Shown: piece after piece, positions 18,051 through 25,935 of the stretch | Layout: every line of letters begins with the position of its first letter | Position numbering within the stretch: the stretch's first letter is position 1 | Assembly (NCBI RefSeq): GCF_002872335.1 | Contig: NZ_NJAG01000042.1 | Coordinates: 1 to 64,000, forward strand | From: Siphonobacter sp. BAB-5405 | GTDB lineage: Bacteria > Bacteroidota > Bacteroidia > Cytophagales > Spirosomataceae | DNA: 64,000 nucleotides | Direction of reading: 5' to 3' | Made by a program: the position numbers and the translations under genes | Notes under the pieces: generated by a model | Seen by the model: the letters and a program-made list of their open reading frames with translations, nothing else | What the model was told of the DNA's origin: nothing | Databases searched by the model: none

Positions 18051-18612
18051 TGCAAAAGGCGACTGATGTTACAGGAAACAACCCGGATAAAGCCGTTGGT
18101 GGAGCCCTTTGTGCAGTCGGGCAAAGGTGATTAAAAAATAAAAACAAAACCAAGGTACGCAGAATTTGTCGCTGTCCCAAACCCCATAAAAGGATAACTA
18201 TTAAGGCTGCTGAAGTTTAGATTCAGAATGTTTTGATCCATTCCGCCAAGCCGTACGAAAGCGGAAGATTGCTTCAATTTATCGTGACTAAACCGTTTTA
18301 AACGATCTGCTTTGGGGACGAAAACCAACGAAAAACCCTAGCCTGAAGGCTAGGGTTGAATCGGGCAGTGGGACTGCCACCTAAAATATCCCAAAGGATG
18401 CCTGGCGGGACATTCTTTACTCCTTGTTGTATTTCGGGGGCCAAATATGATAAGATTTGATTACAACCACAAAGTTCCTTTGGTTAAACAATAAAATACT
18501 GAATCAAAATTCTGCGTTTGTGGTTTACTATTCATTCAATTACAAATCTAATTTGGTATACTTCACTGATTTCCAGGAATTTTAATCGCTAATCAGAAAA
18601 CGATTCATCCTT
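18051..18612. other. Intergenic region with REP-like hairpins
   Basis: 562 bases between divergent ROK and SRAP genes, no credible ORF. It contains two adjacent hairpins (listed separately) in the middle. The remainder is AT-rich and presumably holds promoters on both sides. Confidence 0.6.
18334..18378. repeat. Pair of REP-like hairpins
   Basis: AACCCTAGCC-TGAA-GGCTAGGGTT (18334-18357) is directly followed by GGCAGT-GGG-ACTGCC (18364-18378). The second is preceded by ATCG, and the same ATCGGGCAGT...ACTGCC hairpin recurs at 44431-44451 beside other hairpin repeats. This recurrence suggests a genome-wide extragenic palindrome family rather than a terminator, and no T-run follows. Confidence 0.5.
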
Positions 18613-19251
18613 ATGTGTTACTATGTGAAGGCTCAGGCTACGATGCAGCAATTACAGGATCGTTTTCAGGCGGACCCCCTGGAAACGGACGGCTACGAAC
18701 CGCAGGAGAAAGTCAACGGCTTTGCCATGCCGTACCTGCCAATCATTACGCAGGAAGATCCTGGTCGGATTCAGTTGTTTCGCTGGGGACTAATTCCGGG
18801 CTGGGCCAAGCCGGACAAAGCCCCGGAGCTGGCTAGAATGACTCTAAATGCCAAGTCAGAAACGTTATACGAAAAGCCCAGTTTCAAAGGTTCTGTCCAG
18901 CAACGTTGTCTGGTACTGGTCTCAGGGTTTTATGAGTGGCGGCATCAGGGATCCACTAAAATTCCGTACTTCATTCACTTGCCGGATACGCCTCTTTTTG
19001 CCCTGGGTGGCTTGTACAGTCACTGGAAAAATGAGCAGACGGGTACCGAAATTCCTACGTTTACCATTATTACGACACCCGCCAATGAGCTAATGGAGTA
19101 CATCCACAATACTAAAAAGCGGATGCCTTTTGTACTGAATCCAGCCCTGGAAAAAGACTGGATTCGTCCGGATCTGAAGCGAAATGAGATGAACCAGTTC
19201 ATGCAACCCCTGGAACAGCAACTCATGGCGAGCGAGGTAATTGGAGCGTAA
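18613..19251 (+). CDS. SRAP (SOS response-associated peptidase) family protein, YedK/HMCES-like
   Basis: Covalently caps abasic sites in single-stranded DNA and has an autoprocessing peptidase fold. Seen: 212 residues; the invariant Cys at position 2 directly after Met, needed for thiazolidine linkage to the abasic site; NAKSETLYEKPSF (Asn contacting DNA); the FYEWRHQG segment with the catalytic Glu; and HNTKKRMPFVL with the catalytic His. Length is typical. It stands alone, divergent from the ROK regulator and convergent with the DHFR-like gene. Housekeeping DNA-protection role; no link to the neighbours seen. Confidence 0.95.
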   Translation: MCYYVKAQATMQQLQDRFQADPLETDGYEPQEKVNGFAMPYLPIITQEDPGRIQLFRWGLIPGWAKPDKAPELARMTLNAKSETLYEKPSFKGSVQQRCLVLVSGFYEWRHQGSTKIPYFIHLPDTPLFALGGLYSHWKNEQTGTEIPTFTIITTPANELMEYIHNTKKRMPFVLNPALEKDWIRPDLKRNEMNQFMQPLEQQLMASEVIGA

Positions 19252-19293
19252 TACCCTGAAAATCATTAATATTCACAACCAAACGCTTCGGTT

Positions 19294-19821
19294 TTACAAC
19301 TGATACCTCAATTCCAGTACCCCATTGCTGTAGCTTTTGGTACGGGTAAGCTGAAAGGTATGTTCTTCCGTTAATCCCTGAAACAGCGAAATTCCCGAAC
19401 CCAGTACGACGGGCATTACATGGATGATCAGTTCATCGATGCATTTTTCCTGTAGAAATGCCGCATTAAGCTGGCCCCCGCCAATCAGCCAGATGCCCTT
19501 GCCGGGTTGCTGTTTTAAAGATTGTATGAACGGGAGCCAATCCTCTGTAATGAAGGTTACGTACGGAGCTTCGCCACGGGTGGTCGAACGGGTAAAGACG
19601 TAGTTGGTCAGGTTCGCGTACGGAAAGGTCTCTTCCAGACCCAGCACGACTTCATAGGTTCGATAGCCCATCAGGGTGGTATCGATGGTTTCCAGGAAAG
19701 CTGCGTAGCCATAATCCGTCTGTTCGGGATTGGGAAATTGGATGAGCCAGTTTAACTCGTCCTGGGGTCCGGCCACAAATCCGTCCAGACTCATGGCTGT
19801 GTACAACGTTATTTTTCTCAT
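19294..19821 (-). CDS. Dihydrofolate reductase family protein (RibD C-terminal-like)
   Basis: Seen: 175 residues from MRKITLY; SLDGFVAGPQDELNWL at the N-terminus is the family signature, followed by LMGYRTYE and, near the C-terminus, WLIGGGQLNAAFL (NADPH loop) and MPVVLGSGISLF. An in-frame ATG at 19962 adds 47 non-conserved residues, so I start at 19821. Known: this YyaP/YwjB-like group of stand-alone RibD-C reductases uses NADPH, but substrates are mostly unknown, and it is not the essential folate enzyme. Same strand as, and 73 bases downstream of, the AraC regulator. A single transcript is possible. Confidence 0.88.
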   Translation of the reverse strand: MRKITLYTAMSLDGFVAGPQDELNWLIQFPNPEQTDYGYAAFLETIDTTLMGYRTYEVVLGLEETFPYANLTNYVFTRSTTRGEAPYVTFITEDWLPFIQSLKQQPGKGIWLIGGGQLNAAFLQEKCIDELIIHVMPVVLGSGISLFQGLTEEHTFQLTRTKSYSNGVLELRYQL

Positions 19822-19894
19822 GCGAAAGGATTTTATTCCGCAAAAGTGAATCCGTTTTTTCCGTGAAAATTGTATAAAATTTACCCAAAACTGC

Positions 19895-20698
19895 TTACAG
19901 ATAAATCGTATTGGGTATCTCCCGAGCCACCCGCTGCTCCCGTACAGCCCGACGGTACGCACCCGGCGTCATGCCGGTTAATGACCGGAACGTTCGGATG
20001 AAGTGAGCCTGATCGTAGAAACCCGATTCATAGCCGATTTCGGTTAAGGATTGTTCAGGCTGAGTAACCATACAATGCAAAGCCTGATTGAGCTGAATCA
20101 TTTGCCGGTACTTCTTCGGTGTTATGCCCAGCACTGAAACAAAACTACGCAGAAAGGTTTTATGCGATTGCTCCAGGGTTTGTACGTACGACTGAATGCT
20201 TGCTCCGGAACTAGATTCCAGCTCCGTTAATAAGTCCTGTGTGGCCGTTGGAATGGATTGAGGCCGACTATTATCACGAAGAAAGGCTTGCAGGTACTGG
20301 ACTTTTTCGGCTCCCTCCGCGTGTTCCTTCAGGTTTTGTAGAAATGGTGTGGTTTGTGGACCGAACAGGGGCCGGAGTGTGCTCGGTTTTTCGGGCGTAA
20401 ATCCGAATAATCGATACAGTCCTCCGGGTTTGAACAAGATCCCAAGAGCCCGATACCGTCCCTGTACCGTCGTATACAAGGGTTGCTGCGATAACCCCAG
20501 CACGGAACCTGCGGCAGTATAGGTATAGGGAAAAGCTCCGGTATTACAAAACGAATCGCCGTAGTTGATGAGTAATTCCTGATACGGAAAGGCAACGGTT
20601 TGCGTGCGTACATGCACCTGCGGACTCTCCTCATACCAGATGCAAGCCACGCTATGCCCTAAATCGTCCGTCGGTCTGAGTTGATACGAAGTCTTCAT
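19895..20698 (-). CDS. AraC family transcriptional regulator
   Basis: Seen: 267 residues; an N-terminal cupin-like sensing region of the type with FPYQELLINYGDSF, and a C-terminal double helix-turn-helix at about residues 165-255 (LGITPKKYRQMIQLNQALH; LTEIGYESGFYDQAHFIRTF; TGMTPGAYRR). The GFYDQAHFIR.FR.LTGMTP stretch is the canonical second AraC helix-turn-helix. It lies 18 bases downstream of a LytS-type kinase on the same strand, so the two are probably co-transcribed, although this regulator has no receiver domain. Target unknown. Confidence 0.9.
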   Translation of the reverse strand: MKTSYQLRPTDDLGHSVACIWYEESPQVHVRTQTVAFPYQELLINYGDSFCNTGAFPYTYTAAGSVLGLSQQPLYTTVQGRYRALGILFKPGGLYRLFGFTPEKPSTLRPLFGPQTTPFLQNLKEHAEGAEKVQYLQAFLRDNSRPQSIPTATQDLLTELESSSGASIQSYVQTLEQSHKTFLRSFVSVLGITPKKYRQMIQLNQALHCMVTQPEQSLTEIGYESGFYDQAHFIRTFRSLTGMTPGAYRRAVREQRVAREIPNTIYL

Positions 20699-20716
20699 AA
20701 AACGGTTGGATAGCTC

Positions 20717-21766
20717 CTAATTCAGGTGCGAAAGTAAAGGTAATACGACCGTGAAAGAGTCAGCTTCTTCCCGAATAACAATGTCCGACTGCGTCAGCAT
20801 CCGGTATTTAGCCGTGATATTGTTCAGGCCTACCCCATTGCTCGCTACGGCTTTATTTTTACGCTGTACGTTATTCCGAACCCACAGTTGTACTTCGGAA
20901 GGCCGGGTGAAAGCGGTAGAAATATCAATCGTCAGCGGCTGACTGGCCCGTACCACATTGTGCTTGACGGCGTTTTCGACCAGTAATTGCAGGGTGAGCG
21001 GCGGAAGGGTGTAATTCAGGTGTTCGATGGGTACGGACAGTTGTACCCGAATGCCTTCCCCGTGCCGTGTTTGCAGCAAATGCACGTAGGATTCAATAAA
21101 ACGCAGTTCCGTTTCCAGTGTCGTCAGTTCGCGGTCATTGGCGTATAGCAGATACCGGTATACCTTGGAAAGTTCGTCCACAAACCGACCCGCCAGCTGG
21201 GGCGATTCCTCGATTAAGGAAGACAAGGCATTGAGGGCATTAAACAGAAAGTGCGGATTGACCTGACTTTTAAGCGAATCAAAACGGGCCTGCCATTCGG
21301 CCCGCATGAGCTGTTCTTTTTCCTGATACGTCTGTTTCCACTGATGAATCAGATAACTACCCTCGTAAATACTCACATAAACGCACACGTAAACGACCTG
21401 AATACCAACGGTTTCAAAGTAATCGTATAGATCATACAGCCATAAACCAGGATTAAGCAACTGATTGACTCCTGAGCGTAAAAATGTATTGACATTGGCT
21501 AGCAGAATAATTACAAACAGTAGTCGCCACAACCGACGCCGCGTATTAATCAAGCCGGGATACAGCTTTTGAATAAACCGGACCGCCCAGCGTGCCAGCT
21601 CCCAACCGATATACCCACATAACAAACCAATCAGCATGGACCAGAAAAAATCCCGGGGGGTTAGCTCCAGGTACATGCGGAGCTTGAAGAAAATCAGACC
21701 GAAGGCAAAAAGCCCAATAGGCCCCAGCAAGCGAAGTCGTAAATTACGTGATTGAAGAAACGGCAT
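20717..21766 (-). CDS. LytS/YpdA-type sensor histidine kinase
   Basis: Seen: 349 residues; four hydrophobic segments in the first 140 residues (about 14-28, 40-57, 80-95, 118-140), then a coiled stretch and the His_kinase domain QVNPHFLFNALNALSSLIEE with the phospho-accepting His at residue 172. A divergent HATPase follows with the N-box PLTLQLLVENAVKHN near residue 255-270 and GVGLNNI. Known: these kinases normally pair with a LytTR response regulator encoded next door. Here none is present and an AraC protein follows instead. Signal unknown; the membrane part is a plain multi-pass type without an extracellular domain. Confidence 0.92.
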   Translation of the reverse strand: MPFLQSRNLRLRLLGPIGLFAFGLIFFKLRMYLELTPRDFFWSMLIGLLCGYIGWELARWAVRFIQKLYPGLINTRRRLWRLLFVIILLANVNTFLRSGVNQLLNPGLWLYDLYDYFETVGIQVVYVCVYVSIYEGSYLIHQWKQTYQEKEQLMRAEWQARFDSLKSQVNPHFLFNALNALSSLIEESPQLAGRFVDELSKVYRYLLYANDRELTTLETELRFIESYVHLLQTRHGEGIRVQLSVPIEHLNYTLPPLTLQLLVENAVKHNVVRASQPLTIDISTAFTRPSEVQLWVRNNVQRKNKAVASNGVGLNNITAKYRMLTQSDIVIREEADSFTVVLPLLSHLN

Positions 21767-21948
21767 ATAAGGCAGAAGGTATAAAAACGAAAACTAAAAT
21801 TACGGCGGGTTTTCGTCACTTCAAAGAAGATTTTCTTCTCTCTTGAGAGAACAAATGCGGGTATCTATCATCTTCATTTATTCGTCAGTGGTGTAGCTCT
21901 TTTAACATTTTATTTAGAGCCAAGGGTGAAAATGGCCGTCTCCACTTT

Positions 21949-21956
21949 TACCTTTG
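21949..21956 (+). promoter_or_regulatory. Bacteroidota -7 promoter element
   Basis: TACCTTTG matches TAnnTTTG and ends 54 bases before the glycosyltransferase start codon. No clear -33 TTTG is seen at the expected distance. Confidence 0.45.
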
Positions 21957-22010
21957 TTCGCGTATCCAATTCATCACCTGCACCGTTTATTCGGATTTGA
22001 TTAACGTAGT

Positions 22011-23426
22011 ATGTCTATTTTTTCTGTACGAGTTTACCGCTTCCTGATTTTCCTGTTTACTGGCTTATTGATTCTTACTTTTTATCACCGTACGGAACAT
22101 TTTGATGATGCCTGGTTTGCGGAACAATCTTACTGGTTTGTAAAAGAAGGAAAAGTTCGTTCTGAATTATTCCGGGGCTTTTTATACTGGGACGAACGCA
22201 TTTATGTTTTTCATAAACTTTTCATTTACACCGGAGCCTTTTTAATGGGTGTGGTGGGTTTTAGTGTAGCGGGAAGTAAAGTCATTAGCATTCTTTTTGG
22301 AACGATAGCAGCGGGTTTAATCTGGAAGTACACCGAGCGTGAGTCCCGCGAACAACAATGGCTGGCTTTATTGCTGTATCTGGGCTGCGGTACACTAATT
22401 CAGTATTTCTGCATCAATCGGCCGGAAATCATGTGTATGACGCTGGGCTTTGCCTCTTACCTGTGCCTGGACCGCCCCGGCGGACGGCTCCCACACGTGG
22501 GCTGGGCAGGCGTATTCGCCGGTATGGCCGCTCTGACGCATCTGAATGGGCTGATTTACCTGGCCGCCGGTGCCCTCTGGCTACTCCTTCGCACCGACTG
22601 GCGAAAAACGCTCGTCTTTGCGGGTGTTGGCGGATTTGTACTGAGTCTGTATCTGCTGGATGCCCTGCTGGACCAGCGGGTAGACCGGATGGTTTGGCAG
22701 TTTGTGGAAGACCCGGCCATGCAATACACGCGTACCCTCTCCGACAAATTAAAAGTGATGGTTGATTATCATCAACTCTTTTTTCACAGCCAGCACGAAG
22801 CCGCGTTAACCGCACTCGTCGTGTTGACTATTATCTTCGCTCGCAAGCACCTTTCCCTGACACAGCCAATCCTGTTATACCTGCTTTTACTCGTCGTTTT
22901 TTTCTGGTTATTAACCAAAAGTACTTTCGCTTTTTATATTCTTTTATTTGTCCCCTGGTTCGCTATTCTTGTAGCCACTTACGCTCCTGCATTTCTCCGA
23001 ACGCAAGTGCAAAAACGGGTAGCCCGGGTCATTTTATCCGCTTACGTTTTGATTGGATTGTTTACGATTGGCGAAGTAGTATATGAAAATTATACGGTTC
23101 CTTATCAGCAAACCTATAACGAACATTTAGCCCGCCTGATGCCCGAAAAGAACAGCAGGGTGATTGCCCCGCTCAGTTTTTTCTTTGGGCAGATGGAAAA
23201 TTATCAGATTCGGAGCCTGAGTTATTACTGTTCCCTGCGAGACCGTCCTCCGCTGACCCTACCGGAATTTTTCGATCTTGCTGACCGGGAAAAAGTAAAA
23301 TACATCATCAGTGATGACCCCCTGAATTCGAGCTATTACATTCCGCTGGATACGCCCGAACGAATGGGAGCCTATATCCGAATTTTTAAAGATGATCGAA
23401 CGGTCGTATACCAACACCAGCCCTAA
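22011..23426 (+). CDS. GT-C type membrane glycosyltransferase (ArnT/PMT-like)
   Basis: Seen: 471 residues with about ten hydrophobic segments; the first helix (residues 8-24) is followed by the extracytoplasmic loop HFDDAWFAEQS, with Asp32/Asp33 placed like the catalytic Asp of the GT39/GT83 family; a second loop near 60-75 and a soluble C-terminal domain after about residue 365. Known: such enzymes move a sugar from a polyprenyl phosphate donor to protein, lipid A or a cell-envelope glycan outside the membrane. Donor and acceptor cannot be told. No glycan-synthesis genes adjoin it, so it is an isolated gene. A hypothetical membrane protein is the conservative alternative. Confidence 0.7.
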   Translation: MSIFSVRVYRFLIFLFTGLLILTFYHRTEHFDDAWFAEQSYWFVKEGKVRSELFRGFLYWDERIYVFHKLFIYTGAFLMGVVGFSVAGSKVISILFGTIAAGLIWKYTERESREQQWLALLLYLGCGTLIQYFCINRPEIMCMTLGFASYLCLDRPGGRLPHVGWAGVFAGMAALTHLNGLIYLAAGALWLLLRTDWRKTLVFAGVGGFVLSLYLLDALLDQRVDRMVWQFVEDPAMQYTRTLSDKLKVMVDYHQLFFHSQHEAALTALVVLTIIFARKHLSLTQPILLYLLLLVVFFWLLTKSTFAFYILLFVPWFAILVATYAPAFLRTQVQKRVARVILSAYVLIGLFTIGEVVYENYTVPYQQTYNEHLARLMPEKNSRVIAPLSFFFGQMENYQIRSLSYYCSLRDRPPLTLPEFFDLADREKVKYIISDDPLNSSYYIPLDTPERMGAYIRIFKDDRTVVYQHQP

Positions 23427-23449
23427 CCGTTAGAACAGGCCTGCGACGA

Positions 23450-23482
23450 TTTGGAGAAGTCAGCGCCCTTTGCTTAGTTTTG
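23450..23482 (+). promoter_or_regulatory. Complete Bacteroidota-type promoter for the 71-residue gene
   Basis: TTTG (23450-23453), 21 bases, then TAGTTTTG (23475-23482), which fits the -33 TTTG / -7 TAnnTTTG consensus. The ATG at 23503 lies 20 bases downstream of the -7 element, so the leader would be short (about 15 bases). Confidence 0.55.
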
Positions 23483-23502
23483 ACTACTAAAAAACCACAT
23501 TC

Positions 23503-23718
23503 ATGAAGCTTCTGGGAAGAATTGTAACCGTCGAATCACATAACACCTCCCACCCTGATCCTACCTTCTCGCTTGAATTACACGTTGCTCGCCATGACAT
23601 CCGCCTTTTCCGTATTACGCAGGAGCAATTCGATGAAGTGAAAGCTCGTGGCTTCGGCAAGGTTGAACTGGAAGTAAATCCGAATAGTGGCCTCGTCCTT
23701 TCGATTACCCGTACGTAA
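23503..23718 (+). CDS. Small conserved-looking hypothetical protein
   Basis: Seen: 71 residues, soluble, no signal peptide or cysteine. The composition is beta-rich with alternating hydrophobics (LLGRIVTVES, FSLELHVAR, KVELEVNP, LVLSITRT), suggestive of a small beta-barrel or OB-like fold. A good promoter lies just upstream, which supports it as a real gene. I do not recognise the family. It is monocistronic by spacing (320 bases to the next gene). Confidence 0.6.
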   Translation: MKLLGRIVTVESHNTSHPDPTFSLELHVARHDIRLFRITQEQFDEVKARGFGKVELEVNPNSGLVLSITRT

Positions 23719-24037
23719 GGTAACCGGGTCGGTGGGCCGTTTCATCTGGATCAACATAACTTTGTACGCCATTGATTGGAAATCCCTTCAATCGATACCT
23801 ATCACGAACGTATCATTAAAGTTCTACAATGGAATTCTATCTGCTTTTTAAAGAAGAGGATACCTATGAAATACGATATCATTTATCCGTTACAATCCCT
23901 GTACATAAATCCCTACAAAAAAGATAATCCGTAAGAATCTTTCGTTTGTTTGAATTTTGCAAGTATTGGTTTGTTTGCTGTAAGCTACTGATACTGAGTC
24001 ACGTATACTTTTGCAGTGTACAAAAAACAAACATATT
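23719..24037. other. Intergenic region before the SDR gene
   Basis: Mostly AT-rich. A 32-codon ORF starts at 23829 but has no detectable ribosome-binding site or family resemblance, so I do not call it a gene. A TACTTTTG -7 element at 24006-24013 precedes the SDR start by 24 bases. Confidence 0.5.
24006..24013 (+). promoter_or_regulatory. -7 promoter element of the SDR/Atu4866 pair
   Basis: TACTTTTG is an exact TAnnTTTG match, 24 bases upstream of the SDR start codon at 24038. This supports the internal start and excludes the in-frame upstream ATG at 24011, which overlaps this element. Confidence 0.5.
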
Positions 24038-24889
24038 ATGACTTCTTCCAAGGTATGGTTCGTCACGGGAGCCTCACAAGGACTGGGATTGATATTGACC
24101 CAAAAATTACTACAGCAGGGCTATCGGGTAGCCGCCACTTCAAGAAAGTTAGATACATTAATCAAAGAAATTGGTCCGGCTTCGGATCAGTTTTTACCCC
24201 TACAGGTTTCGTTGACGGAACCAGCCAGCGTGCAGGAAGCCGTTGCTCAAACCATCTCCGCTTTCGGTCGTATTGACGTAGTGGTAAACAATGCTGGTTA
24301 CGGACAGTTTGGAACACTCGAAGAACTTAGCGACGAGGAAGCTCGCAAGAATTTCGACATTAATGTCTTCGGTTCACTTAATGTCATTCGTGAGGTGATG
24401 CCTTACCTCCGCAAGCAGCAGTCGGGGCACATTTTCAATATCGCTTCGGTCGGCGGCTATACGGCCAATTTTGCGGGTTGGGGCATTTATTGTGCTACGA
24501 AGTTTGCCGTCGCTGGTTTTACGGAATCGCTGGCGGCAGAGGCAAAATCATTCGGTATTCATGCGACGGTAGTGTATCCAGGCTATTTTCGAACCAATTT
24601 CCTCACCCAGGAATCCATGGCTACGCCGGCCCGCCGCATCGAAGCATATGCGGAAGCTCAGGCCTCTTTGTCGGCCCATCGCGAGGATATCAATGGTAAT
24701 CAGCCCGGTGACCCGGAGAAAGCCGTAGCTGCCTTGATTAAGGTGGCTACCACACCTAACCCACCGCTCCACCTGTTTCTGGGTAGTGACGCCTACGCAA
24801 TGATGCAGGAAAAGATGGCGGCCGTGCAGGCGGATGTAGAGGCCTGGAAAGACTTGACTATTTCTACAGATTTTACGACTCAATCCTGA
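24038..24889 (+). CDS. Short-chain dehydrogenase/reductase (SDR)
   Basis: NAD(P)-dependent oxidoreductase, 283 residues. Seen: Rossmann motif TGASQGLG at about residues 9-16, an arginine after the second strand (SRKLDT) favouring NADPH, NNAGYG near residue 88, the catalytic Ser in FNIASVGG, and YCATK (Tyr/Lys pair) near residues 155-159, then PGYFRTNF. All classical SDR catalytic residues are present. Known: the closest functional neighbours by pattern are oxidoreductases of the YusZ/DltE-like classical group; substrate unknown. It lies 35 bases upstream of the Atu4866-type gene on the same strand, probably one transcript. Confidence 0.92.
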   Translation: MTSSKVWFVTGASQGLGLILTQKLLQQGYRVAATSRKLDTLIKEIGPASDQFLPLQVSLTEPASVQEAVAQTISAFGRIDVVVNNAGYGQFGTLEELSDEEARKNFDINVFGSLNVIREVMPYLRKQQSGHIFNIASVGGYTANFAGWGIYCATKFAVAGFTESLAAEAKSFGIHATVVYPGYFRTNFLTQESMATPARRIEAYAEAQASLSAHREDINGNQPGDPEKAVAALIKVATTPNPPLHLFLGSDAYAMMQEKMAAVQADVEAWKDLTISTDFTTQS

Positions 24890-24924
24890 AACGGAACGAA
24901 CCTGGAACTGTCCCAGCAAAAGTC

Positions 24925-25170
24925 ATGAAAACAAACAATTCTTACGTAGGTATGTGGGTAACGAAAGATGGCTATATCCGGCATGAACTCTTACCTAATG
25001 GCCGCTACGATGAAGCCCGGGGTACCCGGAAAAGTGCCTATCAGGGCCGGTACACCCTCACGGGAGATCACATTGATTACGTGGACGATACGGGTTTTAC
25101 GGCCGACGGTGATTTCCGGGACGGAATTCTGTACCACGCCGGAATGGTTCTGTACCGGGAAGAAAAGTAA
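24925..25170 (+). CDS. Atu4866 domain-containing protein
   Basis: Seen: 81 residues with the near-complete Atu4866 pattern: YVGMWVTKDGYIRHELLPNG, then GRYDEARG, AYQGRY, DYVDDTGFTADGDF and a C-terminal GMVLYR. Known: a small lipocalin-like beta-barrel, function not established, often next to SDR or AraC genes involved in stress or aldehyde handling. It follows the SDR after 35 bases and ends 21 bases before a strong hairpin terminator. Confidence 0.9.
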   Translation: MKTNNSYVGMWVTKDGYIRHELLPNGRYDEARGTRKSAYQGRYTLTGDHIDYVDDTGFTADGDFRDGILYHAGMVLYREEK

Positions 25171-25191
25171 ACGAAACTCATCTCCATGCAA

Positions 25192-25229
25192 ACGCCCAGC
25201 GTCCTGATCGTGACGCTGGGCGTTTTTTT
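25192..25229. terminator. Rho-independent terminator
   Basis: ACGCCCAGCGTC pairs with GACGCTGGGCGT around an 8-base loop and is followed by seven T. It ends the SDR/Atu4866 transcript. The convergent flavoprotein gene ends at its right flank. Confidence 0.9.
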
Positions 25230-25854
25230 ATAACATTAAATGTTCGGGCAAAGGAATGACCTGGCTACTTTCGTCGGCTACGGGAGCGAGCCGTTGCTGT
25301 TGGAACGGAATAATACCCGACCAGATGGGCAATTCCTTATCTTCTGGTTCGTCGTTGGGCATGCCCGTCCGGATTTTCGCCGAAGCCTGATCGGCTTTAA
25401 AAGCCAGAACCGTTGTTTTGCGTAATTCACTGTCGGTCATGGGCCGCAGGTAATCCCAGCTATTCGGTACTATTTTCTCGGTCAGCCATTGGAGAGCCGC
25501 TTTTTTAAGGCCAAGCTCTTCTATCTTTTCGGCTTCAGCAAAGAGGATTACGGAACGGTAATTCACCGTATGCGAAAAGGCCGATTTGGCAATGACCAAT
25601 CCATCCATTAAGGTAACGGAAACGCAAACGGGCAAGCCTTTTTCAATCGTACGAATAAAATGACTGCCCACTGAACCATGGATGTAAATCTTGTCTTCGT
25701 AGCGGACAAAAGCCGTTGGAATGGAGTAAGGCTGGTTGTCTACGCAATAGCTGATGGTGCAGTATAAGGCCTCATCGAGAATAGGGTAAATGGTTTCGGC
25801 ATCAAAATGAGCTTTTTTAGCATCCCGACTGGGAATAAGTTTCGGAGTATTCAT
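25228..25854 (-). CDS. Pyridoxamine 5'-phosphate oxidase-family FMN protein (NimA-like)
   Basis: Seen: 208 residues from MNTPKL; YCTISYCVDNQPYSIPTAF is the first split-barrel strand pair, KIYIHGSVGSHFIRTIEKG the FMN/phosphate segment, then VCVSVTLMDGLV and NYRSVILFAEAEKIEE. Known: this is the pyridoxamine 5'-phosphate oxidase-related group that includes NimA nitroimidazole-resistance proteins; most members bind FMN or haem and have no proven substrate. An in-frame ATG at 25917 would put the start beyond the divergent promoter, so I choose 25854. It is divergent from a MocR/PdxR regulator, a frequent pairing that suggests direct regulation by it. Confidence 0.85.
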   Translation of the reverse strand: MNTPKLIPSRDAKKAHFDAETIYPILDEALYCTISYCVDNQPYSIPTAFVRYEDKIYIHGSVGSHFIRTIEKGLPVCVSVTLMDGLVIAKSAFSHTVNYRSVILFAEAEKIEELGLKKAALQWLTEKIVPNSWDYLRPMTDSELRKTTVLAFKADQASAKIRTGMPNDEPEDKELPIWSGIIPFQQQRLAPVADESSQVIPLPEHLML

Positions 25855-25878
25855 TCGGCTGTTTTTTTGACAAAAGTG

Positions 25879-25886
25879 TAGCTTTG
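25879..25886 (+). promoter_or_regulatory. -7 element in the divergent flavoprotein/MocR promoter
   Basis: TAGCTTTG is an exact TAnnTTTG match, 49 bases before the MocR-type start. On the opposite strand the adjoining TACACTTTTG is a close but imperfect match for the flavoprotein gene. The 81-base region would carry both promoters and the regulator's site. Confidence 0.5.
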
Positions 25887-25935
25887 CTGGATTCATCAAC
25901 GCATCCATTTTTAACAAAACGAGTAGTCCAATTTT

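Noticed and set aside
18334-18378. Transcription terminator of the ROK or SRAP gene
   Set aside because: Both genes start, not end, at this gap, and neither hairpin has a T-run. The repeat explanation fits better.
23829-23927. 32-codon ORF
   Set aside because: No ribosome-binding site, no promoter element directly upstream and no conserved pattern; such ORFs occur by chance at this length.
25854-25917. Upstream start (25917) of the NimA-like gene
   Set aside because: The added residues are not conserved, and the upstream start codon lies beyond the -7 element of the divergent promoter.
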